This document shows, piece after piece, positions 1-8,357 of a DNA stretch of 20,317 nucleotides. Both the position numbers and the translations under genes were made by a program. Each line of letters starts with the position of its first letter. The stretch's first letter is position 1. The stretch comes from DASYML01 sp036399835 (GTDB lineage Bacteria > Acidobacteriota > Blastocatellia > Pyrinomonadales > Pyrinomonadaceae): positions 1 to 20,317 of the forward strand of contig DASWMI010000224.1 of NCBI GenBank assembly GCA_036399835.1, read 5' to 3'. A model generated the notes under the pieces. That model was not told where the DNA came from, did not search any database, and saw only the letters and a list, made by a program, of their open reading frames with translations.

Positions 1-1096
1 CAACGGCCAGCAGGTCAGAGGCGCAGTCCAACTGAGCGACGGCGACCTCATCACGCTCGGCGGCGTCAGGGAGTTGACGGTCAACATGCGCAGCGGCCCG
101 GAGCCTCTTGGCAACGGCGCGGGCGCGAGAAGACAGATGCCCGCCACGCCGCAGCATTTACAGTCTCAGGTTGGAAGCAGCTCTCGCGCTGCCAATCAGG
201 ACCGAAAGAGTGCTGCCCGCGCCTCTACCCCCGACTGGCTGAGCACGCCTCTCATCGCCGGAGGCGCGGGGTTGTTGATTCTACTCATCGCCGGATTGCT
301 CCTCCTGTTTTCTCAGGGAGGTGGACCAGAGAAGAGAAGAGGCAACTCGCAGGGCAATTTATCCAACCGCGGGCGAGTCGCAAATGAAGGCGGGAATCTC
401 TCTGAGGCGAACACGGAGCAGGACCAGCAGGGTGTTGCGACGACGGATAGGGGCACACCAGAGACGGGCGGAGTTGAAAGCTCCGGCACGCAGGCAGACA
501 AGCTCGAAGAGGTTGAGAAATATGCTTTGCGACTGATGCGCGGCATCAGCAATGACAACAACCCGACGCTCAAGGCCCAATATTTAAGCGAGATTAATGA
601 GAAGGTCAAAAGCTATCAAGGCTCTGCCTCTTTGCGCGATAACCTGCGCGCGATGAAGCAGCGCGGGGTTCAGCAGCTCGCTGGTCCAGCCAAGAGCGCA
701 GATGTCAAACTGCCGCTCGTCGTCTTCGCGGCGCTGGCAAAGATGGACCGGGACAACGAGCGTGCAGACCCCGTCGCGGTCGCGCAGAGGATGCTGCCGA
801 CGCTCTCGCGCCTGCGCGGCATCTTCAGCACAGAGCTTGCCAACGATAGCCTGCTCATCATCGCCGCATACGACCAGGGGCCTGGCGGCACGACGCATCC
901 CTTACAGATGACGCTTTTCAGCCTGGCCCAAAAACAGCCCGAAAGCCCCGCGACGATTCGCACGGTCTGGTATCTGCACGAACACCAGAAGCTCAGCCCG
1001 CAAAGCTACGAGCTGGTCCTGCGCTTTCTGGCCGTCGGGGTCGTCGCGCAAGACCCGCGCAGATTCGGTGTGGACGCCGAAGCCCTCGCGTTCTGA
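1..1096 (+). CDS. FHA-domain single-pass membrane protein of the T6SS, 5' partial
   Basis: The reading frame is open from the left edge (first full codon at base 2), so the true start lies outside the window; the TTG at 74 is only an internal codon. The first residues, including VQLSDGDLITLGG, look like the last strands of a forkhead-associated (FHA) phosphothreonine-binding domain. A hydrophobic stretch encoded at about 251-312 is a single membrane segment. It is followed by a polar linker and a C-terminal domain of about 190 residues. The expected topology is cytoplasmic FHA and periplasmic C-terminus. FHA proteins (Fha/TagH) in other T6SS read Ser/Thr kinase signals and promote assembly. 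The C-terminal part contains AAYDQGPG (about 864-887) and ends in a segment like that following the AAYNxGPG motif of lytic transglycosylases, but I see no catalytic Glu-Ser motif. FHA and the T6SS link are fairly sure; the transglycosylase likeness is tentative. Confidence 0.75.
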   Translation, partial: NGQQVRGAVQLSDGDLITLGGVRELTVNMRSGPEPLGNGAGARRQMPATPQHLQSQVGSSSRAANQDRKSAARASTPDWLSTPLIAGGAGLLILLIAGLLLLFSQGGGPEKRRGNSQGNLSNRGRVANEGGNLSEANTEQDQQGVATTDRGTPETGGVESSGTQADKLEEVEKYALRLMRGISNDNNPTLKAQYLSEINEKVKSYQGSASLRDNLRAMKQRGVQQLAGPAKSADVKLPLVVFAALAKMDRDNERADPVAVAQRMLPTLSRLRGIFSTELANDSLLIIAAYDQGPGGTTHPLQMTLFSLAQKQPESPATIRTVWYLHEHQKLSPQSYELVLRFLAVGVVAQDPRRFGVDAEALAF

Positions 1097-1140
1097 ACCT
1101 CGCGCCGCTTGAGTCTCTGAGCCTCAAGCCTGATTCTTTT

Positions 1141-1160
1141 CGCGCCTCTTCGGCGCGTTT
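1141..1160 (+). terminator. Possible weak intrinsic terminator after the FHA gene
   Basis: CGCGCC at 1141-1146 pairs perfectly with GGCGCG at 1152-1157 around the five-base loop TCTTC, and TTT follows at 1158-1160. The stem lies 44 bases after the FHA stop codon. The T run is short, so termination may be partial or absent. Confidence 0.35.
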
Positions 1161-1250
1161 AGTTATAAGAGCAGACTGGGAAAACGCGTGGTTGTAGAGA
1201 GCGCGGTTGCCGCGTGTGAGTTGCGAGAGGCTCTCAAAAGGGCGGGTTGA

Positions 1251-1279
1251 TTGACAAATTTCTCTGCACGGAAGAAAAT
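1251..1279 (+). promoter_or_regulatory. Candidate sigma-70-type promoter for tssK and downstream genes
   Basis: A perfect -35 hexamer TTGACA (1251-1256) is followed after 17 bases by GAAAAT (1274-1279), which matches the -10 consensus at four of six positions. It is about 140 bases upstream of tssK. Position and spacing fit, but the -10 box is poor and promoter rules in the host are unknown. Confidence 0.3.
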
Positions 1280-1419
1280 CATGGCGCTTCGGTTTGACAG
1301 ACCGTATATCCAACGCCAAGCCCGACCTTGCCGTCCATCTACAATGCAACTGGCAAGCGTTGCTCTTCAGCCAGATTCCGTGAACGAGCAGAGGTCCAAT
1401 AGTGAGCATCGAATAATCT

Positions 1420-2775
1420 ATGAGCCGGTATCGCAAGATCGTCTGGAACGAGGGGATGCTGCTTTCCCCTCATCACTTCCAGCAATGGGATAACTTTTAC
1501 GAAGACCTGCTCAATTCCAGGCTCTCATCGCTCGCACCCTACGAGTGGGGCATACTGGATTTGCAGGTCAATCGTGAATCGGTGGCGAACGGCTCTTTCG
1601 ATCTGGTCCGCTGTCGCGCCGTCATGCCGGACGGCCTGCTGCTCAACATCCCGCAGACAGACCCTTCGCCCGCGCCGCGCCCCATCGAAGGCCACTTCAA
1701 CCCCGAGGCCGAATCGCTCGATGTGCATCTGGCGATTCCGGCAAAGCGCGCGGGCGCGCCGAATTTTCAGACCAACGGCGATGAGCCGAGCCAGGCTGTA
1801 CGCTATCTGCAAGAGCCTGGCACCGCGATTGACGAGACGACCGGAGATAACGAGCAGCAGCTTGCCTTTGCGCGCAGCAATGTGCGACTGCTCTTTGCGG
1901 ACGAGCTGCGCGAGGGTTACAGCTCGATCAAGATTGCGGAGCTAAAGCGCACGCCGACGGGACAGGTGAGGGTCTCGGACAATTACATTCCGCCCGCGCT
2001 CAATACGGGCGCGTCCCCCTGGCTCTCGAACATGCTGAGAGAGCTGGTCGAAATCCTGATTACCAAAAGCAGCTCTCTCGGAGAGCAGCGCCGACAGCGC
2101 GGGGCTTCGCTCGCAGACTTTACGACCTCCGAGGTCGCGCAATTCTGGCTGCTGCACACGGTCAACTCTTCGATTCCGGGGATGGCGCACCTCTTTCGCA
2201 CGGCGCTGGTCCACCCGGAGCGTCTCTATGCGGAGATGGCCGAGCTGTGCGCCAAGCTGATGACCTTTACGACCGACCGCCACCCGAAAAACATCGTCCG
2301 TTACGAGCATACAGACCTCTATCTGACCTTCAGCCAGCTCTATGCCGAGATACGCGATCTGCTGGAAACGGTCATCCCGACGCGCTGCGTCCCGATACCT
2401 CTGGAGAACACGCGCGAATCTCTCTACGTGGGCCGCGTGCAGGATGAACGTCTGCTCAAGGAGGCCGGCTTCTACCTCGCCGTGCGCGCGCAGATGCCGG
2501 AGAGCCAGCTTATCGAGCGCGTGCCTCGCGTCGTCAAGATCGGCTCGCGTGATGTGATTGATGCGATTATCGGTTCGGGCCTGCCGGGCGTTGTCCTGAC
2601 GCACGCCAGCCCGCCGCCCGCGCCGATTCCGACCCGCGTCGGCTTCCATTATTTTGCGCTCGACACGGTTGGACCATTTTGGGATTCGATTCGCGGCTCA
2701 AAGACGATTGCCATCTATCTGCCGGCGGATGAGTTCGAGGACGAAAAGGTAGAGCTGTACGCGGTCAAGCCGTAA
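1420..2775 (+). CDS. tssK: T6SS baseplate protein TssK
   Basis: The 451-residue product is the usual length for TssK (VasE/ImpJ). It opens with the family hallmark WNEGMLLSPHHFQQWD and keeps family blocks such as GILDLQVN. TssK is a trimeric cytoplasmic adaptor that joins the TssF-TssG-TssE baseplate wedges to TssL and TssM at the inner membrane. The ATG at 1420 is chosen because it puts the conserved VWNEGM block about eight residues from the N-terminus, as in homologues. No good Shine-Dalgarno sequence precedes it; the nearest purine run is GAGG near 1390. It is the first gene after a 323-base gap, and tssL follows 17 bases after its stop, so tssK and tssL are almost certainly co-transcribed. 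Confidence 0.96.
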   Translation: MSRYRKIVWNEGMLLSPHHFQQWDNFYEDLLNSRLSSLAPYEWGILDLQVNRESVANGSFDLVRCRAVMPDGLLLNIPQTDPSPAPRPIEGHFNPEAESLDVHLAIPAKRAGAPNFQTNGDEPSQAVRYLQEPGTAIDETTGDNEQQLAFARSNVRLLFADELREGYSSIKIAELKRTPTGQVRVSDNYIPPALNTGASPWLSNMLRELVEILITKSSSLGEQRRQRGASLADFTTSEVAQFWLLHTVNSSIPGMAHLFRTALVHPERLYAEMAELCAKLMTFTTDRHPKNIVRYEHTDLYLTFSQLYAEIRDLLETVIPTRCVPIPLENTRESLYVGRVQDERLLKEAGFYLAVRAQMPESQLIERVPRVVKIGSRDVIDAIIGSGLPGVVLTHASPPPAPIPTRVGFHYFALDTVGPFWDSIRGSKTIAIYLPADEFEDEKVELYAVKP

Positions 2776-2792
2776 AGGATAAGGGGCAAGCT

Positions 2793-3548
2793 ATGCAGCA
2801 GCCAACGACGAGACTGAAAGCGCCAGTCCAGCAGACGGCGCAGCAGGCGCAGGGCCAGCCGCCCGTGGGCCAGCGTCGCCCGCGCATGGACACGAGCCTC
2901 GCGGGCCTCGCCGCCCCGGTGCTTGAGCTGGTCATGCAGGTGCGCGCCGGAATCGTCAAGCCCTCGAAAGATTTGCGTCCGAAGATCGCCGCGATGCTCA
3001 AGGAGATGGAAGAGCGTGGCGATGCCTTGAGGTATAGAGAGCGGCAGATACAGTCTGTCAAGTTTGCGCTCGCGGCCTTTATGGATGAGACGGTCTTGAC
3101 GGCGGACTTTCCCTTGCGCGACGAGTGGGAAAAGTCTCCGCTTCAGCTTGAATATTTCGGGGAGCATCTGGCGGGCGTCAAGTTTTTCGAGCGGCTCGAA
3201 GAGATGCTCAAAGACAAAGAGCCTGACGGCGAGTTGATAGAGGTCTATTATCTCTGCCTGCTGCTCGGTTATAAAGGCAAGTATAAAATCTATTTTGAAG
3301 AACAGCTCAAGGGCGCGATCAAGGAGGTGGCCGAGCGGCTGCGCGGGCTTGGCCGGCTGGTTGACGTAGAGCTGTCGCCGCACTGGATGGCGCAGGACCA
3401 GCCAGAGCCTCCGCGCGAGACGGGCTTGCCCCTGTGGGTCAAGATTGGCAGCGGCATCCTTCTCGGCCTGGTCCTGTTAATCTACATGGTGCTCTATTTC
3501 CTGCTTCGTAGTAACGTCAACGAAGCCATCGAACGCCTACTGAGGTAA
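2793..3548 (+). CDS. tssL: T6SS inner-membrane protein TssL (DotU/IcmH family)
   Basis: The 251-residue protein has a Pro/Gln-rich N-terminal tail of about 35 residues, then the DotU domain (FALAAFMDETVL and YFGEHLAGVKFFERL are typical). Near the C-terminus is one hydrophobic segment (about residues 213-237), followed by a short end. This is the standard C-tail-anchored TssL with a cytoplasmic hook-shaped domain, which binds TssK and TssM in the membrane complex. It has no OmpA-like peptidoglycan-binding extension, so in this locus any wall anchoring must come from another protein. A purine-rich AAGGGG (about 2780-2785) sits just before the ATG. The gap to tssM holds an inverted repeat rather than a plain spacer. 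Confidence 0.95.
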   Translation: MQQPTTRLKAPVQQTAQQAQGQPPVGQRRPRMDTSLAGLAAPVLELVMQVRAGIVKPSKDLRPKIAAMLKEMEERGDALRYRERQIQSVKFALAAFMDETVLTADFPLRDEWEKSPLQLEYFGEHLAGVKFFERLEEMLKDKEPDGELIEVYYLCLLLGYKGKYKIYFEEQLKGAIKEVAERLRGLGRLVDVELSPHWMAQDQPEPPRETGLPLWVKIGSGILLGLVLLIYMVLYFLLRSNVNEAIERLLR

Positions 3549-3549
3549 C

Positions 3550-3649
3550 AGTCCGAGAGTCTCAGAGTCAGGAGTCGTGAGTCAAAGGAAATAAGCTTTG
3601 GATTTTGCTTTTGACTCCAGACTCTAGACTCTCGGACTCTGAGACTCGT
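3550..3649. repeat. Inverted repeat with tandem GTC-unit arms, copy A (tssL-tssM)
   Basis: The left arm (about 3550-3589) is a run of 7-8 bp units starting with GTC, such as GTCCGAGA and GTCTCAGA. The right arm (about 3611-3649) is its imperfect reverse complement, with units such as GACTCCA and GACTCTA. By alignment the arms differ mainly by one repeat unit. AAGCTTT lies near the centre. The element fills almost the whole gap and ends about eight bases before the tssM ATG. There is no T run after the stem, so it is not a standard terminator. It shares unit sequence and centre with the element before tssE. Confidence 0.85.
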
Positions 3650-3656
3650 AAACACA

Positions 3657-6600
3657 ATGTCTTCCATTGGCAGCGAACTCAAATACGCGCTGGGCATCTC
3701 GGCCCTGGTCTCTTTCTATGGCATCGCGAGCCTGCTCGTCTGGTTCGTTGGTCCAGAGTTCGGCATGGGCTACGCTTACCAGATCATCATCATCGCGCTG
3801 CTGCTGCTGACGTTGCCGTTCGTTATTCTCATCAATTACTACCGCAAGCGCAGGGCTGCGGCGGCTGAAGCTGCTGCTGCGGGAGCAGTTGCCGAAGGAG
3901 CGACAGAGGCTCCGCCTGCGGGCAAGAAGGGCAAAGGCTCTCATGCTCCGACGCGTGTTTATGAAGAGCTGGCGAGCGGGGCTGAAGAGGCCGTGCAATG
4001 GCTGCGCAGCTCGCGGCTCGGCGGCAAAAAGTCTAGCGAGGCTGTTTACGCTCTGCCCTGGTTTATGATTGCCGGACCACCCGCGAGCGGCAAGAGCACG
4101 CTGCTGCTCTCTTCCGGCTTCGACTTTCAAACGCTGCCGAGCCAGCGCAGCGCCGAGCAGCATCTGGTCCGACCGACGCGCAGTTGCGAATGGCGCGTGA
4201 CGGATTCGGCGTTGCTGCTCGATACGACCGGGCGTTATCAAACCGAAGGCCCTGCGCGCGACGAGTGGGCCGCGCTCGCCGAGACCATCAAGAAGTATCG
4301 CCAGAATCGCCCGCTCGATGGGCTGCTCGTCGCGGTCAATACGCGCGCGCTGCTGATGTCGAACGAGACGGAGATTGAGCAGCAGGCGAAAATCCTGCGC
4401 GGTCGCCTGGATGAAATCCTGCACAGCATGAAGATGCGTTTTCCCGTCTACCTCATCTTCACAGAGGCCGATGCGGTCGAGGGCTTTCAGGAGTTCTTCA
4501 GGGCTTTCAACTCGAACGGGCGCGCGCAGGTCTGGGGCGCGACCATCCCGCTCGAAAAATCCATGAACGCGCACGCGCTCTTCGATGCGGAGTTCGACCT
4601 GCTCTACGACGCGCTGATGCGCAAGCGGCTGATGCGTCTGAGCATTCCAGAGCAGCCTGCGGACCAGCTTCGCATCTTCGATTTTCCCTTCCGCTTTGGC
4701 GAAGCGCGCAGCAAGCTCGGCCTCTTCACCTCCGCGCTCTTCAGGCCCAATCCCTTTAGCGAAAGCCCGCTCCTGCGCGGCTTCTATTTCACGGCGAGCC
4801 TCGGCACCGGTGAAGCAAAGGCCGCGCAGTCAACGCTCCCCATCCCTGCCGACGAAGGCTCGGACGGCGAAGCCCCTTCAGAGAGCAGCGCGGCCCACTC
4901 GGTCGGGAAAGCTTTTTTCACGCACAGGTTCTTTAAGGAAGTGCTGCTCCGCGATAAGGACCTCGCGGCGTCATTCCAGGCCGCAAAGAAAAAGCCTATC
5001 CGGCTGCGCTCGGTCTTGCTCGCCGTGGCCGCGCTCCTGCTAGTGCTTTTGACGGCGGGGATGGTCGTCTCCTTCTTTGCCAACCGCTCGCTCGTGCTCG
5101 AAGCCAGGGAACGCGGCGAGCGTGTGGACGAGATAACGCGCGGCGATATAGGCAAAGACCCCGCCTCGAAGAGTCCTGCGGAGGCGCGTATAGAGATCGA
5201 GGCTGTGGACCAACTGCGCGAGACGCTGGCCCAGCTTGACGATTACAACCGCAACTCGCCGCCCTTCTACATGCGCTTCGGTCTCTACTCCGGCAATAAC
5301 GTGATGCCTGCGCTGCGCACCATCTACTTCGATTCCGTCGAGCAGCGTTTTAAAAAGCCGACGGTCGCCGCGCTCGAACGCGACCTGCGCGCCTTCGCCG
5401 CCGGCAACCCGACCGCGACGGTTAACGCGGGCGGCACCTCTTCGTCTTCAACAGCTTCTTCTTCATCCTCTGCTTCGGGCGCGCCAACAGCTTCCGCGCC
5501 CTCGCAGGAAGATATTCTCGGCAGGCATTACGATCTGCTCAAGGCTTATCTGATGCTGGGCCAGCCGGAAAGGGTCGAGCCGACTTTCCTGGCGAGCCAG
5601 TTGGCGGATTACTGGAAAAAGTTTTCGCCTTCGGAGATGGAGACGGCTTCGCAGTTGCAGCTCAACTTTTTTGCGCGACAGATAGCGAGCGAGGATGCGC
5701 CGCACATCAAGGTTGATGATAAGCTCGTCGCGCAAGTCAGGCAGAAGCTCGCAGCCTATCCGGCGGTCAATCGTTTCTACAAACGCCTGACGACGGAAAT
5801 CAACGCGCAGACTCAGCCCGTCAGCCTAGACTCCGTACTCGAAGGGCGCAACCGCGGAATCCTCGTCGGCGTCTACACAGTTCCGGGCAGCTACACTATA
5901 GAAGGCTACCGCGAGCATGTCCGCCCGAAGATGGAGACCGCCGCCGAAGAGATTAGCAAGGAAGACTGGGTGATGGGTTCGACCGCGAGCGAGGCCAAGG
6001 ACCAGAGCGCCGACATTGGCAAGCTGCAAAATATGTACTTCCGCGATTACGCGGACCAGTGGCGCAAGTTCGTGCGCGGTATCAGCGTCAGGGAGTATAA
6101 ATCAAAGGATGATGCGGTCGAAGCTTTAAAGGCATTCTCTTCGAGCGATTCCCCTATGGAGCGCGTGGCGGTCGCCGTCGAGCATCACACAAACTTTTCG
6201 GCCAAGCCCAAGAGCACGAGCTGGTGGGGTTGGTTCAAGAGCTTCTTTACTTCGAGCGAGAGCGAAGAGACGGGCGGCGCGAGCGAGCCTGAGAAGGAGT
6301 TTCGCCCCCTCATCAAGTTTGCAGCGCAGGGAGGCAAGACCGAGAGCACGCCGCTGACGCAATATCGCGCGGCGCTGCGCTCCGTGCTCGACCCGCTCGA
6401 AGGCACATCGCAGAGCCAGCTTGAGCAGACTTCCAAAGCTTTATTGACAGGCAAGGATGAGCTGGGGTTGCAAAAGGCCGAGCAGCAGGTCAATGGTCTG
6501 ATTGGAGATTTTAAGAACACTTCGGCGGGCAGCGATGCCGCCCTCTTGCTCAAACAGCCGCTCGACAACCTGCGCGCTCTGCTCTACGGCAGCGGCTATA

Positions 6601-7334
6601 CGCAGATTGAAAAGACCTGGCGCGATCAGATTTATCCGAAGGCGCGAGCGCTCGAATCAGGTTTCCCGTTCACGGACGCGGGCGAGTCTTCCGTCACGGA
6701 CCTCTCAAAATTCCTGAACCCCGTCAACGGGCAGTTCACAGTCTTCTTTAATACGCAGCTCGCCCCGTCCTTCGAGGATGTCAACGGCGAATGGAAGCTG
6801 AAGGAATCTGGCGCGGTCAAGTTTTCGGATGATTTCGTCAAGTACATCAACAATGTGCGCCGCTTACGCGAGGCGCTCTTCCCGGGGGGCGGGCAGCAGC
6901 CGGAGGTGCGCTACGGGATTGAATTGCAGCCGCAGCCCTCAACCGACATCACCGTGGAGATTGATGGGCAGCGTGTAGAGACTGGCGGAACCAAATCCGC
7001 GAGCTTTGTCTGGCCCGCGCGTCCAGGCTCGCAGACGGGCGGCGTCATTCGCGTGATGCAGAACTCGACGAGCGCCGCGGGCGTCGGTGCGACGACGACG
7101 GCTGGCGGCGCGAGCCAGGAGATACCACCCAAGACCTTCTCCGGCGAATGGGGTCTCTTTAAGATGTTTACGGCGGGGAGTCCGAGCAAGACAGGGGAAA
7201 ACCAGTTTGCGCTGCTCTGGAATGTGGGCAGCGTGCCCGTGCGCGCGACCCTGCGCCCGTCGAGCGCCACCAACCCTTTTAATCGCAGCCTGTTTACGTC
7301 GCTGCACGCGCCCGAAGCTCTGCAAAAGCAATAA
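3657..7334 (+). CDS. tssM: T6SS inner-membrane protein TssM (IcmF family)
   Basis: The 1225-residue product is a full-length TssM. Two hydrophobic segments lie near residues 13-35 and 41-62. They are followed by a cytoplasmic GTPase-like domain with an intact Walker A motif GPPASGKS (140-147) and a Walker-B-like LLLDTTGRY (D189). A third membrane segment (453-475) leads into the large periplasmic IcmF-related region and a C-terminal beta-rich domain that in homologues contacts TssJ. TssM with TssL forms the channel-like membrane complex. A Ser/Thr/Ala-rich stretch (about 592-617) looks like a flexible insertion in the periplasmic part. The ATG at 3657 has no clear Shine-Dalgarno sequence, because the preceding bases are the arm of an inverted repeat. 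This start is favoured since it gives the expected short N-terminus before the first membrane segment. Confidence 0.96.
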   Translation: MSSIGSELKYALGISALVSFYGIASLLVWFVGPEFGMGYAYQIIIIALLLLTLPFVILINYYRKRRAAAAEAAAAGAVAEGATEAPPAGKKGKGSHAPTRVYEELASGAEEAVQWLRSSRLGGKKSSEAVYALPWFMIAGPPASGKSTLLLSSGFDFQTLPSQRSAEQHLVRPTRSCEWRVTDSALLLDTTGRYQTEGPARDEWAALAETIKKYRQNRPLDGLLVAVNTRALLMSNETEIEQQAKILRGRLDEILHSMKMRFPVYLIFTEADAVEGFQEFFRAFNSNGRAQVWGATIPLEKSMNAHALFDAEFDLLYDALMRKRLMRLSIPEQPADQLRIFDFPFRFGEARSKLGLFTSALFRPNPFSESPLLRGFYFTASLGTGEAKAAQSTLPIPADEGSDGEAPSESSAAHSVGKAFFTHRFFKEVLLRDKDLAASFQAAKKKPIRLRSVLLAVAALLLVLLTAGMVVSFFANRSLVLEARERGERVDEITRGDIGKDPASKSPAEARIEIEAVDQLRETLAQLDDYNRNSPPFYMRFGLYSGNNVMPALRTIYFDSVEQRFKKPTVAALERDLRAFAAGNPTATVNAGGTSSSSTASSSSSASGAPTASAPSQEDILGRHYDLLKAYLMLGQPERVEPTFLASQLADYWKKFSPSEMETASQLQLNFFARQIASEDAPHIKVDDKLVAQVRQKLAAYPAVNRFYKRLTTEINAQTQPVSLDSVLEGRNRGILVGVYTVPGSYTIEGYREHVRPKMETAAEEISKEDWVMGSTASEAKDQSADIGKLQNMYFRDYADQWRKFVRGISVREYKSKDDAVEALKAFSSSDSPMERVAVAVEHHTNFSAKPKSTSWWGWFKSFFTSSESEETGGASEPEKEFRPLIKFAAQGGKTESTPLTQYRAALRSVLDPLEGTSQSQLEQTSKALLTGKDELGLQKAEQQVNGLIGDFKNTSAGSDAALLLKQPLDNLRALLYGSGYTQIEKTWRDQIYPKARALESGFPFTDAGESSVTDLSKFLNPVNGQFTVFFNTQLAPSFEDVNGEWKLKESGAVKFSDDFVKYINNVRRLREALFPGGGQQPEVRYGIELQPQPSTDITVEIDGQRVETGGTKSASFVWPARPGSQTGGVIRVMQNSTSAAGVGATTTAGGASQEIPPKTFSGEWGLFKMFTAGSPSKTGENQFALLWNVGSVPVRATLRPSSATNPFNRSLFTSLHAPEALQKQ

Positions 7335-7467
7335 AGGCGGCGCGTCAAAAAACCACACGTGACGAGGGATCAAGGACGCGTTGTTGATTCATTGATTTAC
7401 TTCTTTTCGCGTTAACAGGTAAGTCCAGAGTAATCTTGACCCTCTGCCCGAAACCGGAGAACAACTT

Positions 7468-8301
7468 ATGACACAGGCCAAAGCGCTGTATGAAGCAGGA
7501 AAGCTCGGAGAGGCTATCGAAGCCCTGACCAATGAAGTTAAGGCCAACCCTTCGCAGACCTCTTTGCGCATCTTTCTGTTTGAGCTGTTGTGCTTTGCGG
7601 GCCAGTGGGATCGCGCCGAAAAGCAGCTCGACGTGATCGGCCACCAGAGCACTGAAGCGGACCTCGGCGTGATGGTCTATCGCAACAACATCAAGGCCGA
7701 GCGCGAGCGCCAGAGAGTCTTTACCGAAGGGCTTCAGCCGCACTTTCTCAACGAGCCGCCCGCTTACGTGGATTTTCTGGTCGAAGCCCTCAGCCGTCTG
7801 CGCGACGGCGAGATAGCGGGGGCGAGGGAATCGCTCGACCGCGCCGAAGAGGAGCGGCCCGCGCTCTCAGGCAAACTCGGCGGCCAGCCCTTCGCGGACT
7901 TTAGGGATTACGACGACATGGTTGGGCCGGTCCTTGAATTAATCGTCAAGGACCAGTATGCCTGGCTTCCATTCGAGCAGATTCGCAGCTTTGAAATCTC
8001 CGCGCCCAGACGCCTGCGAGATTTAATCTGGGCCTCTGCGCGCATAGAAGCTCTCGATGGAACTGTCGGAGAAGTCTACGTGCCGACGCTCTACTGGGGG
8101 TCGAGCGAGCATGAGAACGACCAGGTCAGGCTCGGCAGGATGACGGATTGGAAGCAGGCTGGCGAAGACCTCTACAGGGCCGTAGGGATGCGCCTCTTTC
8201 TCGTTGACGAGCAGGACAAGTCTCTGTTTGAAGCGGGCGCGGTCGAGTTTGACGGCGCGGGCGAGCGCGTCATTGACCAGTCGCAGGCTGTCCCATCGTA
8301 A
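7468..8301 (+). CDS. tagJ: T6SS accessory protein TagJ (ImpE family)
   Basis: The 277-residue protein begins with TPR-like helices (KALYEAGKLGEAIEALTNEV, then FELLCFAGQWDRAEKQLDVI), as in ImpE/TagJ. It continues into the mixed C-terminal domain, with PFEQIRSFEISAPRRLRDLI and YVPTLYWGSS, which are typical of the family; length also fits. TagJ homologues bind the N-terminal helix of TssB and interact with ClpV in some systems, acting as accessories of sheath turnover rather than essential core parts. Both TssB and ClpV are encoded downstream here. GGAGA at about 7456-7460 lies before the ATG at a good distance. The 133-base gap after tssM holds no clear terminator. Confidence 0.92.
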   Translation: MTQAKALYEAGKLGEAIEALTNEVKANPSQTSLRIFLFELLCFAGQWDRAEKQLDVIGHQSTEADLGVMVYRNNIKAERERQRVFTEGLQPHFLNEPPAYVDFLVEALSRLRDGEIAGARESLDRAEEERPALSGKLGGQPFADFRDYDDMVGPVLELIVKDQYAWLPFEQIRSFEISAPRRLRDLIWASARIEALDGTVGEVYVPTLYWGSSEHENDQVRLGRMTDWKQAGEDLYRAVGMRLFLVDEQDKSLFEAGAVEFDGAGERVIDQSQAVPS

Positions 8302-8357
8302 GTTGTCACGCTAGAGATGGCTTTTAAATAGCTTTCCGATGGAGGATAAAAGAGGAG

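Larger units (their letters stand above)
1097..1419 (+). other. Intergenic region before tssK
   Basis: This 323-base gap has no convincing gene; short frames through it lack a recognisable product and a ribosome site. It holds a 7-bp stem with a 9-base loop (GCTTGAG 1107-1113 with CTCAAGC 1123-1129), then the hairpin at 1141-1157, and two TTGACA hexamers (1251-1256 and 1294-1299). It is the longest gap in the window, and the best place for a break between the FHA transcript and the one starting with tssK. Confidence 0.5.

Noticed and set aside
1251..1493. Possible small gene (80 codons) before and overlapping tssK
   Set aside because: Non-ATG start, no family resemblance, and it overlaps the conserved start of tssK in another frame.
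3550..3649. Rho-independent terminator between tssL and tssM
   Set aside because: The stem is long but imperfect, has no T run after it and ends eight bases from the next start codon, so termination there would cut off tssM.
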